Shown: positions 1-40,392 of the stretch, piece after piece
Layout: each line of letters opens with the position of its first letter
How positions within the stretch are numbered: the first letter of the stretch is position 1
Source of the DNA: Erpobdella octoculata
Taxonomy: Eukaryota; Annelida; Clitellata; Hirudinida; Erpobdellidae
Assembly: GCA_963978895.1 (NCBI GenBank)
Contig: OZ022241.1
Location: forward strand, 38,359,833 to 38,423,832
Direction: 5' to 3'
Length of the DNA stretch: 64,000 bases
Notes under the pieces: generated by a model
The model's input: only the letters and a program-made list of their open reading frames with translations
Database searches by the model: none
Told to the model about the DNA's origin: nothing
Translations under genes and position numbers: made by a program

Positions 1-201
1 ATAACATAGATTAAATTAAACTTATCTTTTGTCAAAAATATAAAAAAAATAAAAATAAAACCGGAAATTTCTCAAAAGGTCAATCACAAAATCTTAATTA
101 GTAAACACCTCCTTTCAACGTCACAGCAACAACAAGCTGAGAAGAAAACATCCCATAATAACAATAATAACAACAGCAAGATGCATCAAAGATATTCCCA
201 C

Positions 202-28448
<28,247 letters not shown>

Positions 28449-28778
28449 TTTAGTAACCCGATAAAATTTAAATTACAAATATTTATAGGTAAATATATAA
28501 ATAATAAATATATATATATAATTAAATAATTACAGCCAAAAAACTAAGTTGAGGTTGCGTTGTATCCATAGCTGAACGATGAGCGTGTTTGCCGTATTGA
28601 CGATCAGTGACCGTCGTTTCTATAAATCAAACTTAAAGAAGAAAATAAACTTGGGATTGAGAGAAGAGAAGCGAGAGTGAATGACAAGGAAAAATAGAGA
28701 GGAGAGAGAGAGAAGGAATGAGTGAGTCGAACAGAATTAAGGTTGTCTATGTCGCAGCTGACAAAGAGAAAACAGCGA
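28449..28778 (-). promoter_or_regulatory. Presumed fibrillin 5' UTR and proximal promoter
   Basis: Placed only by position upstream of the exon 1 ATG. In transcript orientation an AT-rich stretch (28465-28535) follows a unique segment (28550-28660). TTTATAG near 28620 is a weak TATA-like word. No initiator can be fixed, and a 5' UTR intron is possible. Confidence 0.35.
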
Positions 28779-29942
28779 GATGGATGGATGGATGGATGGA
28801 TGGATGGATGGATGGATGGATGGATGGATGGATGGATGGATGGATGGATGGATGGATGGATGGATGGATGGATGGATGGATGGATGGATGGATGGATGGA
28901 TGGATGGATGGATGGATGGATGGATGGATGGATGGATGGATGGATGGATGGATGGATGGATGGATGGATGGATGGATGGATGGATGGATGGATGGATGGA
29001 TGGATGGATGGATGGATGGATGGATGGATGGATGGATGGATGGATGGATGGATGGATGGATGGATGGATGGATGGATGGATGGATGGATGGATGGATGGA
29101 TGGATGGATGGATGGATGGATGGATGGATGGATGGATGGATGGATGGATGGATGGATGGATGGATGGATGGATGGATGGATGGATGGATGGATGGATGGA
29201 TGGATGGATGGATGGATGGATGGATGGATGGATGGATGGATGGATGGATGGATGGATGGATGGATGGATGGATGGATGGATGGATGGATGGATGGATGGA
29301 TGGATGGATGGATGGATGGATGGATGGATGGATGGATGGATGGATGGATGGATGGATGGATGGATGGATGGATGGATGGATGGATGGATGGATGGATGGA
29401 TGGATGGATGGATGGATGGATGGATGGATGGATGGATGGATGGATGGATGGATGGATGGATGGATGGATGGATGGATGGATGGATGGATGGATGGATGGA
29501 TGGATGGATGGATGGATGGATGGATGGATGGATGGATGGATGGATGGATGGATGGATGGATGGATGGATGGATGGATGGATGGATGGATGGATGGATGGA
29601 TGGATGGATGGATGGATGGATGGATGGATGGATGGATGGATGGATGGATGGATGGATGGATGGATGGATGGATGGATGGATGGATGGATGGATGGATGGA
29701 TGGATGGATGGATGGATGGATGGATGGATGGATGGATGGATGGATGGATGGATGGATGGATGGATGGATGGATGGATGGATGGATGGATGGATGGATGGA
29801 TGGATGGATGGATGGATGGATGGACGGAGGGACGGACGGACGGACGGACGGACGGACGGACGGACGGACGGACGGACGGACGGACGGACGGATGGATGGA
29901 TGGATGGATGGATGGATGGACGGACGGCCGGATGGATGGATG
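28779..29942. repeat. (TGGA)n array, 1.16 kb
   Basis: About 260 uninterrupted TGGA units, then a block of GGAC units (29822-29890) and a few TGGA again. The long frames on both strands (WMDG and SIHP repeats) are shadows of the tetranucleotide. Confidence 0.98.
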
Positions 29943-32900
29943 CATAGAAATAAACATAATGTCAGACAGGAGGATCTGCTGACGAATCTTGCAACAAATT
30001 CATTCATTCATTGAAACTTTCGTCATTGTAGTTTCCGCAAATAGCACCCTCTATCGCAATCCTAATAATCACTTACACATAAGAGAGAACATTTTTACTC
30101 TTAAATCATTATTAATAATACGGAAACAACAGAATTGTGAATTTAAGGCGATGCAGTATTTCATTCTCAACTTCCCTCGTCATCTTTTGGTCGGTCAAAT
30201 CACTCCACGATTAATGGGACCAACAAATGTACATCAACAATGTTTAGATTGTGCGAGGCGAGCGGCGGTAGATTGTAGACAATGCAAATTTAAACTTTGA
30301 AAATGTGCATTTTTAAAATAAAAACAGCTTATTTCCATTTTCCACGCACTCATCTCATGCACACCGCAACACCCAAAATCAAAACTTATATTATTCTCCC
30401 TTTACTGCCACAAATCTTCAAAAAATAATGAGCTCTTAAATTATCAGGTAACATAGAATAATGTTTTTGTAACATAAAATAAATTACTCTTTTCTTTCTT
30501 TGTTTGTTTTTATTGCTCAAGTACACGTTAGTTATATGCTTTCTATGCATAAACACTCCTTCCTCTAATATCGCTGCTATTCTCGATTTCATTTCCCTCG
30601 TGATTTCCAAGAAAATTGGAGGACAGGATTGTTCTCTGTGAAGTATTGACCTCGGACCTTTACAGGGGCACCCTGTCAATGTCAAGGTTTTATTTTAATA
30701 TCGTTTTATTTTTTGTTGGTGTAGAAATAGAATGGTATGATTTTCGGATGAGGGGATGGGTTATGTTTTCAAGGTCAGCAAAAATGAGCTAAAGGGATGT
30801 TTGTTAACATGGCACAACATGTATATTGCAGGTGAGCTGATCAATGATTAAAAATTAATAAATTTTCTCCCGTGGGAACGTGGGAGGGTTCTTTTAAGTA
30901 GCTCCTTAGTATTTGTTTGTGCCCTTTGGTGTTCTGGTTTAAAGAACCTGCTGTTCATATGCCACTGCCTCCTCCCTACAGAAATGTAAGTTGGTCCAGG
31001 AAAGATATGGACCTGGTGAAGTTTATGGTGTTCGAGATGGAGTAAGGACACTGGGTAGTGGATGTAGATGTAAGGTGTGTAGTTACTTCATGTCGCCTGC
31101 TGAATTCATACGATAATGACCGCTATCAAGATAAATACGTACGATAAGACTTATTAAAACACTTACCACAGTAGCTTTCTAAACTTCAAGATTCTATCTT
31201 AACGGTGATTCCGTTACGCGAGTTTCTTTTAAAAATGCTCGCTAGGGCTCTCTTTCCAGCCAGTTCATTCATGGAGAAACCCCAAAATCAAAATATTGAA
31301 ATATACTTATACTTATAGTTATAATAAATGCAATGATTTACTCAAAAGCTAAGTAAAACTGAAATATGAATCTTAAATTTTAGTTATTTTGAGCAAATAT
31401 TTTATTAAAAATTTAAACCTGGACAAAACAAATAACAACGTTTTAATAAAACTGAAAAGTTTAAAAAAACAGTGCTTGTTGAGTTGTGAATAACATATTG
31501 ACAAACTTGAAATTGCTTTTGTAAGTGAATCGGTTAGACTAACTACCTGAATGTTCCAAAAACACTAAGGCTAGCCTGGAAGACCTCAATTAACATTGGT
31601 TTCGCGGCATTCCCAGAAGTCAGCTGTTTATTTGACCCATGACCGTGCGTAACATACGAGTGGTTACTGAAGACTGAAAATGTAATACGATTATACGATG
31701 TATGTTTATGTTTACATGTTTACATTCGAGTTTCAAATAATTAAATAAGATAACGAATTACTGTTATTCTGAAGCTTGTCTTTGTAAGCTTTTTGTTCAA
31801 CAAGTGTTCGTACGTACGTTTACTAATGGCTGTCCAAAAATACAAACATTCTCACTGAGGTGAGTATTTTCAACGCTCAATGTGTTGTAACACGTAGCGA
31901 TTGATGTTTTTAAATCTATCGAATTCGTATTGACTAATAATGTCAATCAATCAACTAAAGTTGATATCTATAGAAAACCTCTTGTAAAGCTTGGTGGCGT
32001 TGATCTCTCCTATGACCCAAGGGTCAAAAGGTGAACGAGTCCACTCGTGGATTTCCTAAATGGGCAAATAAGCAACAGACAAGTAAAACTTGAACCGTCA
32101 ACTTCTTGCATTATTACCGACTCTGTTATACCAGCATATATAGATACTTATTATCTAAATACGTATTTCTATATATAAACCAAATATAACCATCTTCATA
32201 TGTTTTGGTCAACTACAATTGTTGACTGAACGACGCAGTAAAACTTTTATTGCTGATGTTCAGCATTAAACCAATGTGGCACGTTGCAATGATTTTACTT
32301 AGGTATTATGACTCACGCTGTTCTGGATTAGTGGTCCGCTAAAAAATAAGTTCTCCTCCCCCCACCCTACAAACCTCCTGACCCCACCCCCCTACAACTG
32401 TGCACCATCCCTCCCTCTCTTCCTCCGATGGAATCGATCTCTAGTCAAGCGAGGAGGTTATAAATTTTTATGAAAGACATAAAACCGTAAACTGTCAAAC
32501 ATTTTAGAAGAAAAAAATTATGATGAGCGACTTCGTGCATTGATTCGTATCGTCTTTTTATGCTACTTAATCCCCCCCCCCCCCCTAACTCGAGGTCATC
32601 GCCCTATAATCCATCAAGCCCGTTAGATTTCTCGGGGTGGAACTGAGGTCGTTTGTAGGTCAGGCAGTTCAAACGGTGTCATGCTATGTTTATTATCCGA
32701 TAACATTAAAACACTTTATGCTCATGAGAGAGTTACAATTACTAGATATTAGAGGCAAAACCATCATAAAAAATTAGCTTCATTTCTTCTTAGTTTAGTT
32801 TATGCTTTATGTAAATTCGTATACAGAAGCATCATTTCAGCAAAATCTTGGGGGGGGGGGGGGGGGGTAAATGGTTCAAAAACCCACACATTCCAAAAAC

Positions 32901-33312
32901 ATTTTGGAAACCTTGTACATTTTTTATGAAAAAAAGCTGATGACCGGGGAAGGGGGTAGTGTCATAGGTGCTACCTCCAAAATTTGTATAAAACCTTATA
33001 CACTTTTTCCTACCAGAAACAACTGAAAAAGTACCCAGTACATGCACATTTGACCGTTGAAGTTCACATATTCACAATTGTCCTCTTCTGTGGTCTACGT
33101 CAAACAGCCAATGACTTACAGTAAAGTGGTACTCCCTTAGAAAATTTTACTGCAAATCGGGTATTAAATGGTGAGTCTGAAAACAAGCCGCCAGAAACCA
33201 AGCGATCGAGAATGAGAGAAGCCCTAAATAGGGAGGTCGTTTGTGAGGAGGATTACTGTACTTAACGTCTGATGCATTGGACGAGGGCCGCTTAACTGAC
33301 GAGCACTATATC
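29943..33312. other. Intergenic DNA without recognised genes
   Basis: Short unconserved frames only. 32836-32990 has a G-run followed by AAAAAAGCTGATGACCGGGG, a motif that recurs at 26705, 51910 and 56150 and marks degenerate transposons. Confidence 0.5.
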
Positions 33313-33645
33313 GTATGATGTTGTATTGTATTGTATTGTGCTGTGTTGTGTTGTATTGTATTGTGTTGTATTGTATTGCATTGCTTTGTATTGTATTGTA
33401 TTGTGTTGTGTTGTGTTGTGTTGTATTGTGTTGTATTGTATTGCATTGCTTTGTATTGTATTGTATTGTGTTGTGTTGTGTTGTGTTGTATTGTATTTTA
33501 TTGTATTGTATTGTATTGTATTGTATTGTATTGTATTGTATTGTATTTTATGGGTATTGTATTGTATTTTATGGGTATTGCATTGTATTGTTATGTATTG
33601 TATTGCATTGCATTGTTTTTTACCGTATTGTAATGTACTGTATTA
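33313..33645. repeat. (TTGTA)n pentanucleotide array
   Basis: TTGTA/TTGTG/TTGCA units. Open in three frames for that reason. Confidence 0.95.
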
Positions 33646-34489
33646 AAAGTAGGCTATTTCTGTCGCCAAATAATTTTTCTGACGTGCCAGCTTGCCTATA
33701 CGACGACTGTGTGCCAAACATCAATCAATCACATCCCACTGAAAGAGTCAAACGTACAATGAATACGAAAGTGATGTAATGTAGTCATGTAGTACTAACC
33801 ACCAACCAGCGATTCTGTGTTAAATCAGGCGCGAAGACACGTGAACAGCTCTCGTGTTCACGTGACACTGTCGCTCGCTGCGATTTGTCGCGGCTGACCT
33901 GGTTGACCTCGTCTGATTGTATAACCACGTTGCCATGGTCATGAAGACTATCATCATCATCATCACTACATGGAAGCCAACGCATTCGCAAATTCGCCTA
34001 ATCCCCGGCTTTAACACCGATGCTTTTCGAGCACTTACAGCTTTCCTTGGAGGCATGGAACTTTTTTCTTTCCAAAAAAATTGGGAAGAGCAATCGTATT
34101 ACACGATTCTCTCCATTATAATAGTCTCCAAGTCCCGTCACTCACTTCTCATAAAAAACCCCACTCAAATTACTGCGTCCAGTTTTTCTTCTTTTGGCTT
34201 CACAGAATAAGCACGCAAAAGAAATATGTTCCGTGACTAACACACCCCGAACCCGCCGGTTGGGGAGTTGGCTATAAGGGGCCACCAAAATTTAAATGAC
34301 TTAATATGTAATGAAGATCATAGGCGTACGAGCTGGGTACAGGGAAGTGGTAACCTCCCTCTTCACAGATTTGGATAAAAAGGGTTGGGAATTTGGGCAA
34401 AACAATCTGAAAAAAAAATCGAAAAATTATGTATAAAATTGTGAACAAAATTCTTGAGAATTACCAACGGTCCTACGGAGTAACCCATC

Positions 34490-34689
34490 NNNNNNNNNNN
34501 NNNNNNNNNNNNNNNNNNNNNNNNNNNNNNNNNNNNNNNNNNNNNNNNNNNNNNNNNNNNNNNNNNNNNNNNNNNNNNNNNNNNNNNNNNNNNNNNNNNN
34601 NNNNNNNNNNNNNNNNNNNNNNNNNNNNNNNNNNNNNNNNNNNNNNNNNNNNNNNNNNNNNNNNNNNNNNNNNNNNNNNNNNNNNNNNN
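34490..34689. other. Assembly gap, 200 N
   Basis: Exactly 200 N, so probably a placeholder of fixed size. The true distance is unknown. Confidence 0.99.
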
Positions 34690-35772
34690 GGATCAGCGGA
34701 AACTGTTCTTCCCCGAACCTCGTCTGGTTTCGGATGACACAGTTGAATGCTGCTCAGCTTTAATAATATTAAATTTGATTCTGGCGTCTTAAATAAAACC
34801 TTAAATCAAGTAGTCTGATGAGTTGAAAAGTTAAAAATTAGAGTACTAAAAGAAGAAAATCGTTTACTTTATTGAATTTACAATGTCTTAGCTTTGACTT
34901 GAAATTGACTGTAGTGCAAATTTTTTTGTGCTTCCGCCCTAGTCAACAACCGATTCCGTTTTGTAAGTAAGTGTCATATTCGAGTCAGTGTTCGCAATTT
35001 CCGTTTATTAGGTGTTGACGTTTAGCTACTTACTACTCGCTCTAATAATATGCATTTTGATTTGTGTGTGTAAAACCACCTTTACTAGGAGAAGATGTGT
35101 ATCTTTTAAGTTGGTTTTCATCTTGTGTTGTTGTTCATGGCCAATTTTTCTCTCTGATCATAAAATGTCTGGATTCAATAAAGAATAACGTAATATGAAA
35201 TGTTCATTTTTTATTAAAAAAAATTACTATATTTAGACGAGGCAATGGTGGGTCCAATACTTTCTAGAGTTGTATAATTATTTGGGTCATTTGTGGTAGA
35301 TAGTTAATAGTACTTAATAGCATCCTATTTGTAGACTCTTGAAACATTTCAACGCAATGCCTTATACTTTTATAATGCAACTGTCTTAATTTATCGTAGT
35401 CGAGACTAATTTTTGTACTAGCTTGAAGGGTTTCTGTGCGTTGCCCAGGTTTAGTATAAAAATTATATCACTTTTTTATTGAAGTTTGTTAGGCAATTCA
35501 ATATTTCAACTGCGCCGGCTGTAGCAATCAATAATAAGTACCGAAGGCGAGGTTAAGGTCATTTACTAAAACGAAAAAGGTTTTTGCCCGTAAAGAGCAA
35601 TTTGTTTTTTAATTTGACTAAAACGTTCTCCCCAATGGGAATTGCTTCATGTATGTCAATCTACCTGTATAATCTCCTAGTCTCATTCACTTTCGAACGT
35701 CGCCCTCGTGAATTAACGATGTCAAAGATTGTAAAGCCCCTCCTTAGGTATATGCATCCTTTTGTGGGACGT

Positions 35773-36725
35773 GTTGGTCGTCTAGTGGTATAGACACCGG
35801 CTTTGAGAGTCGGAGTACCCGGGTTCGAATCCAGGTTCAGGCACGTAATTTCCTTGAGCAAGAAACTAACTCACATGTGCTCACGTCAACTCAGCGTTTC
35901 ATCCTTAAGTGGTCGATAAATGAGTACCAACTTCGGCTGGGGGAATGTAGGACATTTCCCCCCCGGACGTTTCCCCCCCCCCCGGACATTTCCCCCCCCC
36001 CCCCCCCGACAGACCCTAGGACATTTCCCCCCCCCCCCCGGACATTTCCCCCCCCCTGTGGTTATGTAGTAGTTTTTCTAAGAAACACAAACACCTTTTT
36101 AAATTATTAAACATTTATTGGTTATTGGTTTGCCAGAGTTAAATATTGTTAAAACGAATAATGTGTCCTAGACCCTCTAGGACATCTTCCAATGTTTTTA
36201 TGTTTTTTCGGCGTGCATCCGTTAGCGGAAAAAGAGCCGATTGAAGCGCCTTCGTCGATCGCTTCACTCTCTTGGCTGGTGGTTCTCCTAACCCTAACCC
36301 TAACTTTAACCCTACATTTCTATGCAAAGAACGGCTGAAAATATCAAATGTCTTTGAAATGTCTTAGAAAGGGGGACTTAATCGAATGATTCGGCTTAAT
36401 AAAATTGATTACATACAATAACTCATATGAAATGTCCTACCCGGGGGGGGAATTGTCCTACCCCGGGGGGGGGAAACGTCCGGGAGGGGGGGGGAAATGT
36501 CCGGGGGGGAACTGTCCGGGGGGGAAATGTCCGGGGGGGGGGGAAATGTCCGATCCTCGGCTGGGGGTTAAAGTCCTTCGTGCACTTGTGGAGCTATTGA
36601 GTAGTATGCGGGGCTGCCAGCGGCGCCGTAAAACACCGCATACGCCGTTAGTCTTTGTATCTGCAAGTTGCCAACATTGTAAAAGCGGCTTCTGCTGGAT
36701 ACGGCGCTATATAAACTTTCGTATT
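35773..36725 (+). mobile_element. tRNA-derived SINE split by a foldback element
   Basis: Head with GGTCGTCTAGTGGTATAGAC (box A region), loop TTTGAGA, and box B GGTTCGAATCC at about 35822. The body resumes at about 36556 with TAAAGTCCTTCGTGCACTTG and ends GGCGCTATATAAACTTTCG with an A-rich tail. The two halves read as one SINE when the element at 35946-36553 is removed. Confidence 0.72.
35943..36553. mobile_element. Foldback element with C-run/G-run arms
   Basis: The left arm (35950-36055) repeats GGACATTTCCCCCCC and the right arm (36428-36552) is the inverse. TCGGCTGGGGG occurs at both junctions and is probably a duplicated target. The spacer has two to three CCCTAA units (36289-36317). Confidence 0.75.
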
Positions 36726-36887
36726 AAAAAAAATCATGAAACATAGTTCCTATGTCTGTATGTATCCTATGTTAGCGGTGGTCAGCCGCTCATCAGTTAA
36801 TAAAATTAGTGCGCGCAGGCGTCTAATAAAAGCTATTACGCAATTGCACAATGCGTAAAATAATATATAATGGGATTTAAAAAAAAT

Positions 36888-36915
36888 CCGTCATTTTTGA
36901 CGGACTATCTCCAGT
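36888..36915 (+). mobile_element. Helitron-like 3' terminus (hairpin plus CTATCTCCAGT)
   Basis: CCGTCATTTTTGACGG hairpin followed by ACTATCTCCAGT. The same terminus occurs at 48274-48301 and inverted at 40991-41020. The element body would lie to the left. Confidence 0.6.
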
Positions 36916-37013
36916 TGTGGATAAATATCTACCAAAAACATATCCTAGTTTGTTCAGATTGTTCCAGCGGTTAGGATATGATGAGCACACATACATACAT
37001 ACACACATGTATT

Positions 37014-37171
<158 letters not shown>

Positions 37172-37265
37172 TAAATCTATGGTTAGTTTTTATATCAACG
37201 ATTTTGCACATATTATTAACATTTTTATTCATTATGTGAGCTTTATTAAAGACTTTTTACGTACC

Positions 37266-39743
37266 ATGTTGAAGAGAAATAGAAACATAAGAACTCGCAA
37301 ATTAGACAGTGATTCAGAAGAAGAAGAAGATGTTCTTCAAGCTACTCCTGGTAGAGTCAAAACGGCGGCAAATAATAAACAAGAGACCGGAAAACACTCT
37401 GCAGCTAACCAATGGCAGTTTTCTAGTTCAGTACGAAGCTTTGAAGTGAATGATGATGATGATGATGATGAAGGATTTAAAATGAAAAAGTTGCACAAAA
37501 ACAAAAAAGCTGCTGACCAGCTTAAAAGAGAGCTTGAAAAAGATAATACAAAAATATTCAAGCCACAAAAATGCAACAAACCGACAGTCAGCGATGACGA
37601 GGACGATAATGATAATGATGGTGACGACGACGATGATGATGTTGAGGACAGGTCCGGAAAGATGGATGCAAATTTGTCTATACATGAGATGCTGAAAAGT
37701 GGAAAGATACCGGATGCCGACTCAATTCACCTGGCACGAAAGAGACGGCAGATGGCTCGCGACTGTGGTGAGGATTTCATTCCGTTGGCTAACGCGCATA
37801 GATACAACAAGGAGGATCAATCCAGCAGACTGATCAAATACGACGACAACGATCTTTCTGATGGCAATGACGAAACAGACGCCTTGGTACTGACCAGCAA
37901 GCAGAAAGATGCACAGAGGAGACAGATCGAAGACAGGATTTTTGCTACAGAAGTTGCAGATTACAGTAATAGTGACTGCGAACCAGAAGAAGATTGGGAG
38001 CAACAACAGCTAAAGAAAGGTACCAGAATTTCTGCTCAGTCAATGGGGGTCAGTACCCATGGACATGCCGACCATCATGAGTCCGGATTTCACCAGCAGC
38101 AGTTTGTACTCAGTGCCAACGGTGGTCTCGTCAACTGCACGTTACCCAACAGTTTAAGTTCTTTTGCGAAAGCTGAGAAACTTGCTGTAGCTGACGTTGC
38201 TAAATCTAAGCCTAGAAAAACTCTAAAGCAAAGACATGAAGAACTTGCTGAAAAACTCAGGCAGACAAATCAAGAAAGGAACGAGATAGAATCGAGGAGA
38301 GATAACGCCGCGCTGACGAGTTTAGAGCTAGACGAAGAAACCGCAGTGTTGCTGGAAGACTATAAATTTTTCCAACAGCTAAGAGAATTCACGAAAGATT
38401 ATGTTGAATGTATGAACGAAAAAATGTCGCCGATCAATTATTTGGAAAAGTCCATGATGCGTCTGTTAAAGGAAAGGGCCGAAAAACTAGTGGTTCGCAG
38501 GCAGGTCGATGTCAAAGACCAGTCTGGCGATTATTTTCTTGGAAAGCAAACCATTCCAGCAGACGGAAGCTCCGAAGAGATTAACAAAACCTCAAGAAGA
38601 AACGAGAGAGAGGGCAGAAGGAATAGGAGAAAAGGAGAAAGAGAAAAAAAGGGAGAGATGAACCATTGCGATGGAATGTCGACCGATGATGAGCAGACTG
38701 ATTCGGAGGTGAAAAAATTTAATTCTGAAAAGGAAAAGCTGACCACGGACTGCAAAACGTTACTGAACGACGTCGACGCAGAATTCTGCTCCATTCCGAA
38801 TATTCTTTCAAAGTTCGAGAAATGGAGAAAGGAAAGAAACGATTCCTACGTCGGAGCTTACATTGGACTCTGTCTGCCAAAATTACTTGCTCCTCTTATC
38901 AAACTTCAACTAATTACTTGGGATCCTCTTGAAACTGACTGTCAAAATTTTGATAAGTTTCAGTGGTTCCAGGACTTGATGCTCTACGGATCACTGCAAA
39001 ATTCGTCTAAAGACACAACTACAACCGATTTCACAGAAAAACAACCATCCAATGATTCTAGCAATTCTGGTAGCGATGATGTCAGAATCCTGCCCAATGT
39101 TGTAGATAAAATTCTCGTGCCAAAAATTACCGGTGTTGTGGAATCAATATGGGATCCTCTGTCGCTTCGGCAGACTGCCTCTCTGAAGAAAGTCGTAAGC
39201 CAGCTTCTGTGCAATTATCCGAATTTTGTTTTGGAAAGCAAACACACACAGAGCTTAATAGAAGCTATCGACCAGAAAATTCTGAAGTGCTTAAAAGATG
39301 ACATCTTCATACCTCTTTGCGCCAGAAGTATTTTAGAAAACAGAAATTCTGGAGCTGCTATGTTCTTTTATAGACAGCTCTATTCATGCGTGAAGCTGTT
39401 TAACAGTCTCATCACGTGGCAGGGGATTATATCCAATCAGAGACTTAAGAGTTTATCTCTCGACCAACTCTTGAACCGGTACGTTATGATCGGTCTGCAG
39501 AGTGTGCCTTTCAATCATGAACTTCTTCTCATATGTCAGACGGTGTCCAGTCTCATTCCGAAAGAGTGGCTGACTGAAAACAGAGAAAGAGTTCCACTCC
39601 CTCATTTGGACCACTTCTGCAGGTTTCTGAAAAACACTGCCAACGTTTTAAAAAATCAATCACCGAAATCATCCGAATCCAGAGAACTCATCAAGCAAAT
39701 TGCGAAAATTCTGATTGATATTCACGCCGATGGCCAAGCGTAG
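37266..39743 (+). CDS. PAXBP1: PAXBP1/GCFC-family nuclear protein, intronless
   Basis: 825 residues from the ATG at 37266. An in-frame ATG at 37179 would add 29 hydrophobic residues unlike the family, so I chose MLKRNRNIRTRKLDSDSEEE, which resembles the basic-then-acidic N-terminus of PAXBP1/GCFC proteins. Features: Asp-rich tracts at about residues 60-70 and 105-130; the conserved segment IPDADSIHLARKRRQMAR at about 150; a coiled-coil rich stretch at about 320-440 with YKFFQQLREFTKDYVECMNE; a charged, variable linker; and the GCFC domain from about 515 (YVGAYIGLCLPKLLAPLIKL, then WDPLE) to near the end. Family members act in the nucleus in splicing and transcription contexts (PAXBP1 links PAX3/7 to histone methylation; GCFC2 is a splicing factor). 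ATTAAA at 39834-39839 may be the poly(A) signal. No intron is visible, unlike most vertebrate homologues, so an expressed retrocopy is possible. Assignment to PAXBP1 rather than GCFC2 is likely but not certain. Confidence 0.9.
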   Translation: MLKRNRNIRTRKLDSDSEEEEDVLQATPGRVKTAANNKQETGKHSAANQWQFSSSVRSFEVNDDDDDDEGFKMKKLHKNKKAADQLKRELEKDNTKIFKPQKCNKPTVSDDEDDNDNDGDDDDDDVEDRSGKMDANLSIHEMLKSGKIPDADSIHLARKRRQMARDCGEDFIPLANAHRYNKEDQSSRLIKYDDNDLSDGNDETDALVLTSKQKDAQRRQIEDRIFATEVADYSNSDCEPEEDWEQQQLKKGTRISAQSMGVSTHGHADHHESGFHQQQFVLSANGGLVNCTLPNSLSSFAKAEKLAVADVAKSKPRKTLKQRHEELAEKLRQTNQERNEIESRRDNAALTSLELDEETAVLLEDYKFFQQLREFTKDYVECMNEKMSPINYLEKSMMRLLKERAEKLVVRRQVDVKDQSGDYFLGKQTIPADGSSEEINKTSRRNEREGRRNRRKGEREKKGEMNHCDGMSTDDEQTDSEVKKFNSEKEKLTTDCKTLLNDVDAEFCSIPNILSKFEKWRKERNDSYVGAYIGLCLPKLLAPLIKLQLITWDPLETDCQNFDKFQWFQDLMLYGSLQNSSKDTTTTDFTEKQPSNDSSNSGSDDVRILPNVVDKILVPKITGVVESIWDPLSLRQTASLKKVVSQLLCNYPNFVLESKHTQSLIEAIDQKILKCLKDDIFIPLCARSILENRNSGAAMFFYRQLYSCVKLFNSLITWQGIISNQRLKSLSLDQLLNRYVMIGLQSVPFNHELLLICQTVSSLIPKEWLTENRERVPLPHLDHFCRFLKNTANVLKNQSPKSSESRELIKQIAKILIDIHADGQA

Positions 39744-40392
39744 GTTACTTCAGTTTTATTCTGCTAAAAAAAAACTTACAGAAATTCAGTTTTTGAATGA
39801 CTAAATATTGAGCAAACGTTTATGTCAAAACCTATTAAAGCAAATTTTTTTCTACCCACCTTGTTATTGACCCCCTTTTTTGCTAATCCTGCATCCGCCG
39901 TAGTACACATTCTTCCACTGTTTTGGACATTTCACACAGTAGGTAACCGTGTTTTTAACTAGTTCACCATTCACTTCTTTACATACTTTTTCTTCATTGT
40001 TTCAAAATGCAAAAAGCTCAATTTTTGACAGAAGGATCAAGATAACGAACCACCTAATGTAATTGATTGATGGAATTGAACCAAAGAATTTATCAAATTC
40101 TAAAGGTTCTCATCGAAAAACTTTCTTTTGGGACTGGCTGGGCTGAAACCTTTTCTTAAGGAGATGATAAACCTACCCAAAAAATTCATTTTTTATTTTT
40201 TAGAGCATTTTATAAAAGCGTGTTTTTATATTATTAAGTATTTTTTAATTTGTATACCATTTGCTGTAAAAGTAAATCTAAATAAAAGTTGGTTGTAAAC
40301 ACATGGCGGAAAATTATCGACTTCAGCTGTTTTATTAATATAAATCATATAATGCAGTTAACTTAAAGACAGTTTATGACCAGTTTCAAAAA

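Noticed and set aside
28604..30014. Frames of 400-467 codons on both strands (WMDG and SIHP repeats)
   Set aside because: Pure by-product of the TGGA tetranucleotide; open in every frame, with no unique domain.
30386..30685. 99-codon minus-strand frame
   Set aside because: No recognisable domain, no splice support, length within chance for this composition.
33315..33779. Cys/Ile/Val/Leu-rich frames in three phases
   Set aside because: Translation of the TTGTA pentanucleotide array.
35775..35846. Functional tRNA gene (anticodon loop TTTGAGA)
   Set aside because: Box A and B are good but the acceptor stem does not pair, and the sequence continues into a SINE body.
36289..36317. Chromosome end
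   Set aside because: Only two to three CCCTAA units inside a foldback element; interstitial.
37179..37265. Upstream in-frame start of the PAXBP1-like gene
   Set aside because: The 29 added residues are hydrophobic, arise from AT-rich flank beside (TA)n and do not resemble the family N-terminus.
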